DNA from: RYN-133 sp963754285
GTDB lineage: Bacteria > Actinomycetota > Actinomycetes > Mycobacteriales > Jatrophihabitantaceae
Length of the DNA: 64,000 nt
Assembly: GCA_963754285.1 (NCBI GenBank)
Contig: CAVWFN010000020.1
Span: forward strand, 248,001-312,000
Direction: 5' to 3'
The notes beneath the pieces are model-generated. The model worked only from the letters and a program-made list of their open reading frames with translations. It ran no database searches and was not told the origin of the DNA. This document shows, one piece after another, positions 1 through 10,900 of this stretch (the first letter of the stretch is position 1; every line of letters starts with the position of its first letter). A program made the translations under genes and the position numbers.

Positions 1-332
1 ATGCGGACGAGGTGCTTGCGCATCGGATCGCGCAGGCACAGGACGGTGTGATTGGACGACTTCCAGCACGAGACGGTGTAGGTGGCCGAGAAGCCGCAGA
101 ACTCGATGTCGGGGTCGACCGCGTTGCCCGATGCACCAGAACAGGTGAAGTCAGAGATCGACTCGCGGCTGACGGTGTAGCCAGCGACCGGCGTGCCGTT
201 CGAGTGCACGGGACGCACGACGATCTGCTGGGTGTGCGGCGGCGCAGCCGCTCCCGCAGACCCGACACCGGTGACGAGGGCTGCGAAGGTCGCCGCGAGG
301 GCGAAGACGGCGATTTCGAGAGTGCGACGCAT
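1..332 (-). CDS. Secreted hypothetical protein, 3' end outside window
   Basis: Partial gene that starts with ATG at 332 and runs off the left edge; about 110 residues are visible. Residues 1-30 form a typical Sec signal peptide: positive start MRRTLE, a hydrophobic core rich in Ala, Val and Phe, then a small-residue cleavage region around GSAGAAAPP. The mature part has several cysteines (DFTCSG, EFCGF, VSCWK, VLCL), suggesting a small exported disulfide-bonded fold. I do not recognise a family. It is transcribed away from the epimerase gene at 408-1253 only in the sense that it lies 75 bases downstream on the same strand, so it could be a trailing operon member. Confidence 0.6.
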   Translation of the reverse strand, partial: MRRTLEIAVFALAATFAALVTGVGSAGAAAPPHTQQIVVRPVHSNGTPVAGYTVSRESISDFTCSGASGNAVDPDIEFCGFSATYTVSCWKSSNHTVLCLRDPMRKHLVR

Positions 333-407
333 GGTCGTGTTCCATTCGACGAAGTGACTGGCTGCGGGTAGAGAGCAGCAGCATGCCGTCGCTGATACAC
401 CGTCGGA

Positions 408-1253
408 TCAGGTGCGGGCCGCCGCGACCTCGCCGCGCCAGGAATGCGTCGGCTGCCAGCCGAACAGCTGCTTCGCCCGATCGTTCGCCAGCAAGGTCTG
501 GTACGTGTCGAGTTCGCCACGCACCTCGACGCCGGGGAAGACCTCGCGCAGCAGGTCGATCGAGGGCCTGTCCATCACCGTGTCGTCGTTGGCGATGATC
601 GCGACCTCGACACCGGTTGTCGTCGCTTCGAGAGCGTGCCGGAAGGCCGACGCCGCGTCGCGGGCGTCGATGTAACCCCACAGATTCCACTTGCGCGACA
701 TCGGTTCGGGCCAATAGCTGGGAAAGGCCTCGTAATCGTCTGCCTCGAGGACGTTCGACAGACGCAAGGCGACGAACGGTATCCCGGACCAGGCCGACAC
801 CTGCTCGGCCATGGCCTCCGCGACAACCTTGGACAGTGAATACGTCGAGGTCGGGAACGGGTAGTGCGCCTCGTCGACCGGTGCGTACTTCGGCGGGATG
901 TCGAACGGCAGTCCGAGGGTCGTCTCGCTGGAGGCCCACACGACGCGTTCGACCTCGCGATCGGCGGCAGCGAGGAACACGTTGGTGTTCATTGCGTTGT
1001 TGGTGTTGATCGTGTGCGCTGCGGTGTACAGCTCGGGCGCCGGGATGTTCGCCAGGTGCGCCACCGCATCGACGCCGGTCATGATGTCGACCGCTTGCCC
1101 GTAGTCGGTGAGATCGGCGCGGGTGAATTCCGCGGGACAGTCCGGCAGCTTCGCTGCGATGTCGGTGGCCAGCACGTCGTGACCGGCTTCGGTCAGGTCT
1201 TGCACGACCCACTTGCCGGCCTTGCCTGATGCTCCAGTGACGAGAACTCGCAT
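408..1253 (-). CDS. NAD(P)-dependent epimerase/dehydratase family protein
   Basis: An extended short-chain dehydrogenase of 281 residues. The N-terminus MRVLVTGASGKAG carries the Rossmann GxxGxxG dinucleotide motif, and a YSLSK sequence near the middle supplies the YxxxK catalytic pair of the NAD-dependent epimerase/dehydratase family. The ATG at 1253 is chosen because an AAAGGGTGA Shine-Dalgarno lies just before it and the family motif begins at residue 2; longer in-frame extension reads into the GH51 gene. It starts 7 bases after the arabinofuranosidase stop, so the two are very likely co-transcribed, which suggests a sugar or sugar-nucleotide substrate. The exact substrate cannot be told from the sequence. 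Confidence 0.85.
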   Translation of the reverse strand: MRVLVTGASGKAGKWVVQDLTEAGHDVLATDIAAKLPDCPAEFTRADLTDYGQAVDIMTGVDAVAHLANIPAPELYTAAHTINTNNAMNTNVFLAAADREVERVVWASSETTLGLPFDIPPKYAPVDEAHYPFPTSTYSLSKVVAEAMAEQVSAWSGIPFVALRLSNVLEADDYEAFPSYWPEPMSRKWNLWGYIDARDAASAFRHALEATTTGVEVAIIANDDTVMDRPSIDLLREVFPGVEVRGELDTYQTLLANDRAKQLFGWQPTHSWRGEVAAART

Positions 1254-1260
1254 CTGTCGA

Positions 1261-2796
1261 TCATTCACCCTTTCGCGCCGGCTCGAGGTCGAGCACCGTC
1301 CACGACTGCGCCGGCACCACCAGCCGGGTGATCCCATCGCTCGTGCTGGGTTGTTCCTGCGCGACGAGCCGCGCTGCTTCGGCCGCCGAGCCACCCTTCA
1401 GCGGGCCGCTCCTGTCGGCGACGATCGCCTTCGCGCTGACCGATCCGCAATCGCCGAACGACCGGTGGTCGACCGCAACCGGCCACGCGCGGCGCGCACG
1501 GTTGGTGAGGAACAGGCTGGTTCGGCCCGCCGGATGCGCGGTCGCGGCGGCCGCGAGCAACGGAACCTGCCCGTAGCGCTTCGTGGCGATCTCGGGGCCG
1601 TCGACACGCGTGACCAAGCTACGGGCGCCGCGGGCCCGGCGAATCGTCTCGGCGATCGGGTAGTAGATGGCCTGGCGCCAGGCCGCTCCACCGGGTTCGG
1701 TCATGATCGGCGCGATCACGTTGACCAGCTGCGCGAAACAACCCACGCCGACTCGGTCGGCATGGTTGATCAGGCTCGCGAGCAGATCACCGACCACGAC
1801 GGCGTCGAGCGTGCTGTACACGTCCTCGATGCGCGGACCGGAGACGTCGATGTCGGTGTTCTTGGCGCCGGCGAAGCGTGACTGGTACCAGACGTTCCAC
1901 TCGTCGAAGGAGATGCGCAGCCGCTTGCGGCTGTGCTTGCGGGCCGCCACCGCATCTACCGTGGCGACCACGTCGTCGATGAAGCGATCCATCGCGGCAC
2001 CCGATGCCAGGAAGCTGGTGCGGTCGCCGTTCTTCTCCTCGTAGTAGGCGTGCATCGACACGTAGTCGACCGCGTCGAAGGTGTGCTCGAGAACCGTCGA
2101 CTCCCAGTAACCGAACGTCTTGATCCGGTGCCCCGAACTGCCGCACGCGACGAGCTCGATCGACGGATCGACCAGGCGCATCGCATTCGCCGCCTGCAAC
2201 GCGAGCTTGCCGTACTCGTCCGCGCTCATGTGCCCGGTCTGCCAGGGCCCGTCCATCTCGTTGCCGAGGCACCACAGCTTCACGCCGTACGGATCGACCG
2301 CACCGTTGGCGCGGCGCAGGTCGGACAGCTGGGTGCCGCCTGCGACGTTGCAGTACTCGACGAGTTGGGCAGCGTCGAGAATCCCCGCAGTACCGAGATT
2401 GACGGCCATCATCGGCTCGACGCCCACTCGTCGGGCCCACTGCAGGAAGTCGTCGGTGCCGACCTGGTTGGTCTCGATCGAGCGCCAGGCGAGGTCGAGC
2501 CGTCGTGGCCGATCCTGCTTCGGCCCGATGCCGTCACGCCACTGGTAGCCGGACACGAAGTTGCCGCCCGGATAGCGCACAACCGTGACGCCGAGTTCGC
2601 GAACGAGGTCGGCCACATCGGTGCGAAAGCCGAATTCGTCGGCTGACTCGTGCCCCGGTTCGTAGATGCCGGTGTACACGCAGCGGCCCATGTGCTCGAC
2701 GAAGGAGCCGAACAAGCGGTCGTCGATCGGCCCGCGGTGATGCTGCGGATCGATCGTGACTGTGCACGGCGAGGCGTCGGGAGTGCTGGTCGTCAT
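1261..2796 (-). CDS. Alpha-N-arabinofuranosidase, GH51
   Basis: 511-residue protein of the GH51 family, which removes alpha-L-arabinofuranosyl side chains from arabinan, arabinoxylan and their oligosaccharides. Early motifs RLFGSFVEHMGR and VVRYPGGNF are family hallmarks. The acid/base glutamate is E180 in WCLGNE and the nucleophile is E299 in FDEWNVWY; both are present. No signal peptide is visible, so it probably acts in the cytoplasm on imported oligosaccharides, as most GH51 enzymes do. The ATG at 2796 gives the usual N-terminus; a GGAGG lies about 13 bases upstream, a long spacing. The epimerase gene follows immediately. The sugar ABC importer and GH3 enzyme at 12.8-18.6 kb may belong to the same plant-polysaccharide lifestyle. 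Confidence 0.93.
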   Translation of the reverse strand: MTTSTPDASPCTVTIDPQHHRGPIDDRLFGSFVEHMGRCVYTGIYEPGHESADEFGFRTDVADLVRELGVTVVRYPGGNFVSGYQWRDGIGPKQDRPRRLDLAWRSIETNQVGTDDFLQWARRVGVEPMMAVNLGTAGILDAAQLVEYCNVAGGTQLSDLRRANGAVDPYGVKLWCLGNEMDGPWQTGHMSADEYGKLALQAANAMRLVDPSIELVACGSSGHRIKTFGYWESTVLEHTFDAVDYVSMHAYYEEKNGDRTSFLASGAAMDRFIDDVVATVDAVAARKHSRKRLRISFDEWNVWYQSRFAGAKNTDIDVSGPRIEDVYSTLDAVVVGDLLASLINHADRVGVGCFAQLVNVIAPIMTEPGGAAWRQAIYYPIAETIRRARGARSLVTRVDGPEIATKRYGQVPLLAAAATAHPAGRTSLFLTNRARRAWPVAVDHRSFGDCGSVSAKAIVADRSGPLKGGSAAEAARLVAQEQPSTSDGITRLVVPAQSWTVLDLEPARKGE

Positions 2797-2890
2797 GCGG
2801 ACTCAGGTTCCTCCGTTGTCGGGCCGCGTCGCACGCTGCGGCGCGGCGCGGCGGGTCGGCTGGTGTTTGTCGTGCTGGCATCGGGCGCGG

Positions 2891-4681
2891 TCACGGGCTG
2901 AGCAATCGCCCGGCGAGGCGGTCACGCAGTCCGGTGGCGCGCGCGGCGCGGCGATTGATGCACGCCCGGACGGCGTCGGCCGAGCCGATCAACCGCACGA
3001 CCGACGACGCACGCGTGATCGCGGTGTAGAACGTCTGGCGGGTCGCCAGCGGGGACGCTGCGAGGGGCAACAGCACTGTCACCTCGCCGAACTGGCTGCC
3101 CTGCGCCCGGTGCACGGTCATCGCGTGCAACGGTGACACATCGCCCAGTCGCACGAGCGGCAGCGTGATCGGGACTGCGCCGCGGCGGAACGCGGCCACG
3201 AGATCATCGCCCTGCGCAACGACGACGCCGGTGTCGCCGTTGAACAGCCCGTTCTCGTAGTCGTTCGCGGTGACCAGCAGCGGTTGTCCGGCATAGCGTC
3301 CGTCCAGCCGCGGCGCGAGCGTCGGGTCGTCGGCGAGCAACCGTCGTTCGATGGTGTCGCTCCAGTGCCGCACGCCGCGCGGACCGAGTCGATGCGCACA
3401 CAGCAGGCGGTGGGCATCGAGCGCGTCGAGTGCCGCGGTGATGTCACCGTCGCGCGCCGACTCGATCACCGCTCGCTCGTGCTCGGCCAGCCCTCTGAGC
3501 GCGTCGAGCGCCGCGTCCGAGAGCGGCTCGTCGTCGGGGGTGTCGTGGAACACCAGCCCGTCGGGCGCGGCGGCGAGCAACTCGAGCGCGTCGTCGGCGC
3601 GTCCGTCGCGCACGCACTGCGCGAGGGTCGCGATCACTCCGCCGGCATCGAAGCGATACACCCTGCGCAGCGTCGCGACCGCGCCGTGCAGCGCGGATGT
3701 CTCGGCATCGGATTCGACGAGGTCACCGAGCACTGCTCCGGCCTCGACCGATGCCAACTGGTCGGGATCGCCGACCAGCACGAGCCGCGTCGTTGGCGCA
3801 AGCGCTTCGAGCAAGCGCGCCATCATCGTCACCGACACCATCGAACTCTCGTCGACGATCACGACGTCGTAGGGCAGCCGGTTGTCACGGTTGTGCCGGA
3901 AGCGGCTCGACACCGCGGGCACCCGTCCGAGCAATCGGTGCAGCGTCGACGCCGACAGGGTGGCGAGCGCGGCGCGGTCATCGACGGTCAGCGGATCGCC
4001 CGCACTGTGGACGGCCTCTTCGAGGCGTGCAGCCGCCTTCCCGGTCGGCGCGGCAAGCGCGATGCGCAACTGCGGACGCTGACGTCGCAGCACCGTGATC
4101 AGTCGCGCGATCGTCGTGGTCTTGCCGGTGCCCGGTCCGCCGGCGATCACTGCGACGCGCGATTGCGCTGCCACTTCGATGGCGTGGCGCTGGTCGTCGG
4201 GGTCGGTGCCGAACAACTCGTCCAGGTCAGCGGCGAGCGCCGTCGCGTCGAGATCGTCGGGACGATCGGCGCCGCGACCGGCGAGGTCGGCCGCGACTTC
4301 GGCCTCCTGCGTCCAGTAGCGGTCGAGCCACAGGCGCGATCCGACGAGATGCACCGGCCGTCCGCCTGGACGATCTTCGACCAGCGGGCTGCGTGCGCAG
4401 ACCTCGACCCATTCGGTCACCGGCGGCCAGTCGAGCTCGACCACCGGTGCGTCCTCGGCCTCGGGCGTGACGGTGTCGGCGACATCGGCCAGGTCGAGCA
4501 CGACCGAACCGTGCCGGGTGCCGCGCACGAGCAGCGCGACGGCGAGCAACACCCGGTCGTCGGTCTCGCCGGTGAGCGTGCCGAGGCGCGCCGCGACGTG
4601 GACGTCGGCGACATCGAGCACGCCCGCCTCGCTGAAGTACTGCAAGGCGCCCCTCGCGCGCAACGCGATCACGTCGGTCAT
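2891..4681 (-). CDS. recD: Exodeoxyribonuclease V subunit alpha (RecD)
   Basis: 596-residue SF1B 5'-to-3' helicase subunit of RecBCD, which processes double-strand DNA ends for homologous recombination. The Walker A motif is GGPGTGKTT at residues 181-189; the Walker B/DExx element is VIVDESSMV; the motif near the C-terminus AMTVHRAQGSQF is the family motif VI region. Its ATG at 4681 overlaps the recB stop by four bases (ATGA), as expected for translational coupling. It is the last gene of the recC-recB-recD operon. Confidence 0.95.
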   Translation of the reverse strand: MTDVIALRARGALQYFSEAGVLDVADVHVAARLGTLTGETDDRVLLAVALLVRGTRHGSVVLDLADVADTVTPEAEDAPVVELDWPPVTEWVEVCARSPLVEDRPGGRPVHLVGSRLWLDRYWTQEAEVAADLAGRGADRPDDLDATALAADLDELFGTDPDDQRHAIEVAAQSRVAVIAGGPGTGKTTTIARLITVLRRQRPQLRIALAAPTGKAAARLEEAVHSAGDPLTVDDRAALATLSASTLHRLLGRVPAVSSRFRHNRDNRLPYDVVIVDESSMVSVTMMARLLEALAPTTRLVLVGDPDQLASVEAGAVLGDLVESDAETSALHGAVATLRRVYRFDAGGVIATLAQCVRDGRADDALELLAAAPDGLVFHDTPDDEPLSDAALDALRGLAEHERAVIESARDGDITAALDALDAHRLLCAHRLGPRGVRHWSDTIERRLLADDPTLAPRLDGRYAGQPLLVTANDYENGLFNGDTGVVVAQGDDLVAAFRRGAVPITLPLVRLGDVSPLHAMTVHRAQGSQFGEVTVLLPLAASPLATRQTFYTAITRASSVVRLIGSADAVRACINRRAARATGLRDRLAGRLLSP

Positions 4682-7600
4682 GAGGCACCACTCGCCAGCA
4701 GGTCGGAGGTGTCGACGACGAGTTCAGCCGGCGGTTGCCAGGCGAACACGCCCGGAACCGTGCCGTCGGCGAAACGCACGTCCGGCCCGCACATGCCGCG
4801 CAGGAACAGATAGAGCGCGCCGCCGAGGTGGCGCGAGGGGTCGTAGTCGGGCAACCGCCAGCGCAGGAAGCGGTGCAGCGCCACCTCGTAGAGCAGGGCC
4901 TGCAACGGATAGTGCGCCTGGAGCATCGCGTCGGCCATCGCGGCCGGTCGGTAGTCCCAGGCGGTGAGCGGCACATCGGGCGTGCCCAGTCGGTTCGTCT
5001 TGTAGTCGATCACGACGTAGCGCTCGCCGACGCGGACCACGACGTCGATGCTGCCGGTGAGGTAGCCGACGAGCGCGGCGTCGCCGAGCACAGGGTCGGC
5101 GAGCAGTTCTGCATACGGCGCGAGCGGATCGGCGCCGGACAGGTGCTTGCGCAGCACCGGTGCGAGGTCACGCAGCCGCGAGAGACCGTTCGGCCGGTCG
5201 CCGCCGCGCAGCGGGAGTTCGAACTCGAGCTCGGCGAGGGTGTCGTGCGTGTCGAGGTCGCCGAGGGCCTGGCCACCGAGCAGTGCGAGCGGGGTGCGCA
5301 GCGCGGGTGACAGCGCGACCGCGACCTCCTCGGCGTCGAGGTCGGCCGGTCCTGACCGGGCGAGCTGCAGTCGCACCTGCTCGAGCAGGCCCGCATCACC
5401 CGTATAGGGATCGAAGCCCTCGAGCACCGCATGCACCAAGAGTGCCGAATGCGGCACCGCCCGGTAGCTGCGCCATCGGGGACGGGACGTCGGCCAGTTC
5501 GCTGGCGACCGCCGTGGGTGCCGGCGTCTCGGGCTCGTCGTCGGTATCGGCCACCTCGGGTTCGCTGCCGATGACCGGCGCGGAGTCGTGTGCTGACGCG
5601 GTCAGTGCGGAGTAGGACGTGCGCCGCCACGCGGTGTCGACGGTGCGGGCGAGCACGGCAGCGTCGAGTTCGGTCGCCGCCGACGTGGCGCGCTGCCAGC
5701 GTGCGTCGCCGGTGTCGGACACCGCGGTGACGGCGAGGCAGCCGTCCATCGCGAGGGTCGAGACCGTGCGCAGCGCGCTCGCGTCATTCGGCAGGCGTAC
5801 GCCGTCGGGTATGCCCGCCGCTGGGTCGTCTGTGAACAGCAGCCGGTGCAGCGGGGCGTGCTCGGTCGTGTTGCTCGCGGCCCACCACGCGGTGACCTGC
5901 GCCTGCGCGCGCGTCATCGCGACGTAGAGCAACCGCAGGTCTTCGCCGAACTCTTCGACGTTGTTCTGCCGTTGGTCGGCGCCGAACCCCGGGGCGTTCG
6001 AACCGCCGACGTTGCGCACGCGTCGCCCGTCCGCGTCGTGGAACAGCGGCACCTTCGCCGAATCGACGTGTCGATCCCAGGCGAACGGCACGTGGACGAT
6101 CGGGAACTCCAGCCCTTTGCTGGCGTGCACGGTGACGACCTGCACGGCGGCGGCATCCGAGTCGAGCCGACGGCTGCGCTCGGCCGACTGATCGGTCGCG
6201 GCGTCGCGCACGCGGTTGCGCAGCCATTCGAGCGCTGCGGTCAGCCCGAACTGCTCGCTCATCGATGCCGCATGCACCGCCTCGCCGACGTGGCGCAGGT
6301 CGGTGAGCAGCCGCTCGCCCTCGACCTGCGCGAGCAGCCTCGACGCGAGCCGTTCGTCGCGGCTGACCGTCTCGAACAGGGCCGCGATGCCACGCTCGGC
6401 CTGCACGCGGGCCCAGCCGCGCAGGCGCAGTCCGAATCGGTCGACGTCGTTGCGCTCGAGGGCTGCGGCGTCCCAGCCGACGAACGGCGAGACGGCAAGG
6501 CGGCGCACCCGGGTGGTGCGATGCGGTTGTTCGAGCGCCTCGAGCAGCACGATCCAATCGGCCGCGGCCTGGGTGGCGAACACGCTTGACGCGGTGCGCA
6601 GCACTGATGGCACGCCCGCCGCGAGCAACGCCCTGTGCACGAGGCCGGCCTGCACGTTGGTGCGCACGATGACCGCGATGTCACCCGGGCGAACGGGGCG
6701 GGCCGGCGAGCGATCCCGCGGATGCAGGAGCGGGGCCTCGTCGAGCACGGTGACGATCCGGCGCACGACATCGCGGGTGATCCGCTCGCGCACCGGGCCG
6801 ACGGTGAGGCCGGCGGCATCGCGGGGCAACAGCCGGATGCTCACCGGGGCGGCCTCGGTGTCGAGCGAACGCCCACGGTGTGCCGCTGATACGGGGCGGA
6901 CCACGATGCGCGGATCGCCCAGCGCTGCACCGCGGAAGACCGCGTCGAGGCCTTCGAGCAGCGCCGGGTCGCTGCGCCAGTTCTGTCCGAGCGTGGCGCG
7001 CTGCTCGGCCAGTTCGGCCGCCTGCAGATAGGCCTGGACGTCGGCGCCGCGGAAGGCGTAGATCGCCTGCTTGGGATCGCCGATCAGCACGAGCGTCGCT
7101 GCGTCGTGGAACGCGAGCCGCAGCACCTCCCACTGCACGGGGTCGGTGTCTTGGAACTCGTCGACGAGCACGACGCGGTAGCGGCTGCGCAACCGGGCTG
7201 CGGCGGCCGGCCCGGTGATCGGGTCGGCGAGCGTGTCACGCAGGCGCGTGAGCAGGTCGTCGAAGCTGATGACGCGTCGGGCCCGCTTGCGGCGATCGAC
7301 CTCGACGCGCACGGCGTGGGCGAACCGCACGCGTGTCGCCGACGCGCTCTGGTCGTCGCTCTCGGTCTCGGGGACGAGGATTGCCTGGCTGTCGGCGACC
7401 GCGATACGGGCGAGCCGACGCGCCTCGTCGAGATTCATCGTCGGCGCCGTCGCGGAGTCTTGACCCCACTTGCGCAGGTAGAGATCGTCGACGACCTCGG
7501 TCACGAGATCGTCGAGGTTCTCGACGAGCGTCGCGCCGGTGTCGAGATCGCCGGCGGTGCCGAGGCCGACGAGCATCAGCTGGCAGAACTGGTGAATCGT

Positions 7601-7960
7601 CACCACGGTGGCTGCGTCGAAGGACGCGAGTGCGGTCGCCAGCCGGGCCCGACGCATCGCGACCTCGGTGTCATCGGCATCGGCGAGGTGGCGCAGTAAC
7701 GCGTCATCGCCCGAACGAGCGCCAGCGGCGTCGGCGAGTCCGTCACGGGCGCTGACGAGTCGCTCGCGGACGCGATCGCGCAGCTCCTGGGTGGCGGCGC
7801 GTCCGAACGTGACGACGAGCAACTCGTCGAGCCGCGCGCTGCCTTCGGCGACGTAGCGCGCCACGAGCGCCGCGATGGTGAACGTCTTTCCGGTGCCGGC
7901 GCTCGCTTCGAGCACGGTGGTGCCGGTCGGCAACGGCGCGAACAGGTCGAAGTCGTTCAC
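4678..7960 (-). pseudogene. recB: Exodeoxyribonuclease V subunit beta (RecB), interrupted by a one-base frameshift
   Basis: SF1A 3'-to-5' helicase and nuclease subunit of RecBCD. The 5' frame starts GTG at 7960 and shows the Walker A EASAGTGKT (residues 18-26), DEFQDTDPVQW and GDPKQAIYAFRGAD. It loses the family sequence after GGAAFGTL near 5440; the continuation (VHAVLEGFDP) resumes in another frame and carries the nuclease motif VVIDYKTNR before stopping at 4678. The total is 3283 bases, one more than a multiple of three, so one base has been gained at 5434-5441, in CTTGGTGCATG. Removing it gives about 1093 residues, the usual actinobacterial RecB length. Every motif survives on both sides, so a sequencing error is the simplest reading; a real frameshift would separate nuclease from helicase. 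GTG overlaps the recC stop. Confidence 0.9.
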
Positions 7961-10900
7961 TGCAGCGTCTCGGCGATCACGAGCATGTCCCAGACCGAAC
8001 GCGCGAGCGATCCGAACCGGCTGGTCTCGTCGGGCATCGCGTCAGGCCCGCTGATCGGCTGCGCAGTGAGTGCCTCGAACGGCGCGCCCGACCCGAACGT
8101 CAGCACGTGCTCGGGTTCGTCACGTTCGGGGTTGAAGCGATCGGACTCCCACGTGTGTTCGGCCCGCGCCAACGCGTTGGCCGGGCTCATCCGGCGCCGG
8201 CTCGCCGCGTAGCGATAGGACGTCTCGAGCGCGAGCGGCAACGGTTCGCGCAGCCCCGCGTCACGGATGCGCACGAGGAGTTCGAGCACCCCGCGGGCGA
8301 CTTCAGGCGCGACACCCCGCATGTCGGAGCGCGAGTTCCTCTCATTGGGGCGCCCGACGGTCACCGCGCACAGATCGCGATTGCCGGTCGACGCGACGAG
8401 CGCGAGCAGACGCACCCACGACGTGAGCCGGTGCTTGGCTGCCAGGCGTGAGTAGACGACCGACAGCACGGTGTCACCGCGCACCTGCGGCACCGTGCCG
8501 GCCAGCACGCGACCGTCGCTGAGGGGCACTGTGACGTCGACGGATCGCGCTTCGATCTGCCGCTCCTGCGCGCACAAGGCGAGCAACTCGTCGACCTGAC
8601 CACCGATCGTGCGGATCGTCTCGCGGCCGAGCTGCCCCGGTGGCAGGAAGCCGCGCAGGTATTCCAGGTGCGCCGCCGTCTGCGTCGGCATGCCGGCCAG
8701 GCACGCGCGCAGCACGCGGTCGCCGATCGCCCATCGCTCCAGCCCGTCGAGTTCGACGGGCAGCGCGTCGTCGGGGTCTTCCTCGCTGCTGCTGATCGCG
8801 ATGCCGAGACGTTGCCGAAGGAATCCGCGTGCGGGGTGCTGCAGGAAGCGGGTCAGGTCATCGAGTGAGATCGTGTCGGTCGGTGGCGGCGGCGCGAGCG
8901 CTGCCGTGACGAGCGGCGCAACCGCGATGCGTTCGCCGACAGCAGCACGGGCACCGGCAAGGCCGGACGGGTCGAACGAGAACGGCCGCGGCGTCCCGAG
9001 TTCGTCACGGGTGAAGTTGCGCGCATCGAAGGGCTGCAGCGGGTGATGCACGACGACGTGGTCGCGCGCGCTCGCACCATCGGGTCCGACTGCAGATCCA
9101 TCGACGGCGTCGAGCAATTCGCCGAGCGGCACGCATGGCGGGACCGGTGCGCCGGTGCGCGGATCGGCACCGGTATAGGCGATGACGAGGTGTTCCTCGG
9201 CTGCGCAGATCGCGTCGAGGAACAGTTGGCGATCTTCGCTGCGCACGTCGCGCTCGCCCGCGCGCGGCACGCGTGCAAGCACGTCGTCGCCATCGGCGAT
9301 GCCTTGGCGCGGGAATGCACCGTCGTCCATGCCGACGAGGCACACGACGCGATGCGGCACCGACCGCATCGGCACGAGGGTGCACACGGTGAGCGTGCCG
9401 GTGCGAAAGCTCGCGCGACTGGGCCGGCCGGCCAGCAACGTCTGCAGCAGGGCTGTGATGTCGGCGAGGCCGAGCGACACGCTCTGGTCGACGGCGCTCT
9501 CGGCGAGTTCGTCCAGCTCGCGGCGCAGCTGAATCGTCTGCCACGGCTGGTCGCCCTCACCGAGTGCGAGGACGAGTTCGCCGAGCAGGGTCGTCCAGGA
9601 GCGCACGTCGTGGTGCTGCGTGAGTTGGTCGACGGCATGGTCGGCGCGGTCGACGAACTCGGCGAAGCGTCCGGCCAGTTCGATGTCGCCGCTGTCGACG
9701 TCGTCGAGCGGCACGGCGTGGTCGACCCACGCCTGGTCGTCCTCCATGGCGACGCCGAGCAGCAACCGGTCGAGGGCCGCCCGCCATGTGCCCTGCTCGA
9801 TCGCCCTGAGCCCGTAGGCGTCGCGGTGCGGTGCGTCGAGTCCCCAGCGCGCGCCGGCCGCGACCGTCCAGATGCGCAACCGCTCGATGTCGTCGTCGTC
9901 GAAACCGAATCGACGCCGGACCGGGCTGGTGCCGGCGAGGTCGAGCAGTTGCGTCGCAGTGACACGGCTGGCGGCCAGGGCGAGGAGATTGTCGAGCAGA
10001 CCGAGCAACGGGTTGGTCTGGTGCAGTGCGCGGTCGGCCAGTCGCACCCGCAACCCGGCAGCCGGGTGGGCGCCGGGCTCCTCGGTCATGCCGAACGATG
10101 CGGCGACGAGCGGGGCGAACTGCTCGACGTCGGGGCACATGATCACGATGTCGCGGGGTTCGAGCGTCGGGTCAGCCGCGAGCAGGCCGAGGATCGCCTC
10201 GCGCACCACTTCTACCTGGCGCGCCGCACCGTGGGCGGCGTGCACCTGCAGGCTGCGATCGTCGGTTGCGATGGTCGTGCGCTCGCTCGGCACGACGTCG
10301 TCGGCGAGCTGGGTCTGCAGTCGGCCGAGCACTGTGTTCGGATGCGGCGCAATCGGGTGGTGCACCGTTTCGTGCGGGATCTGCTCGAGCAGCTGCTGCA
10401 GCTCGTAGACGTCGCGCGACATGCTCGCGAGCAGCGGATGCTGCACCGGCACGCTCTGCTCACGTCGTGCGGTGGGACGGCGGCCGGCCGCTGCCTGCCA
10501 CAGCGCGGGCGATGCGTGATGCAGCCACAGATGCACGTCGCGGTGCCCCGAGAGCGCCTGCAGGATGCGCACTCGCGCGGCGGAGATGCGGGTCGCGCCG
10601 AAGATCGAGAACTCAGGGCCGCTGCCGACCTTGGCGCAGGCGCTCTCGAGCAGTTCGGCCGGCGACGGCGAGCCGATCTCAGCGCGCAGCTCGCGCCACA
10701 GTTGGGCCTGCCAGCGCAGGTCGTGCGGGAGCGCCGTCCCGTCGCCCTGCTCGTCGCGGCCGGCGAGCCAGGCGTCGATCAGACTCGGACGCGACCGTCC
10801 GTACCGGTCGAACAGGCCGGCCAACTTCGCGGCAACCGCGAACCTGCGTCCCTCGTGCGGGGTCGCGCCGCGATCCAGGCCGAGGTGCGCCGCGAGCACT

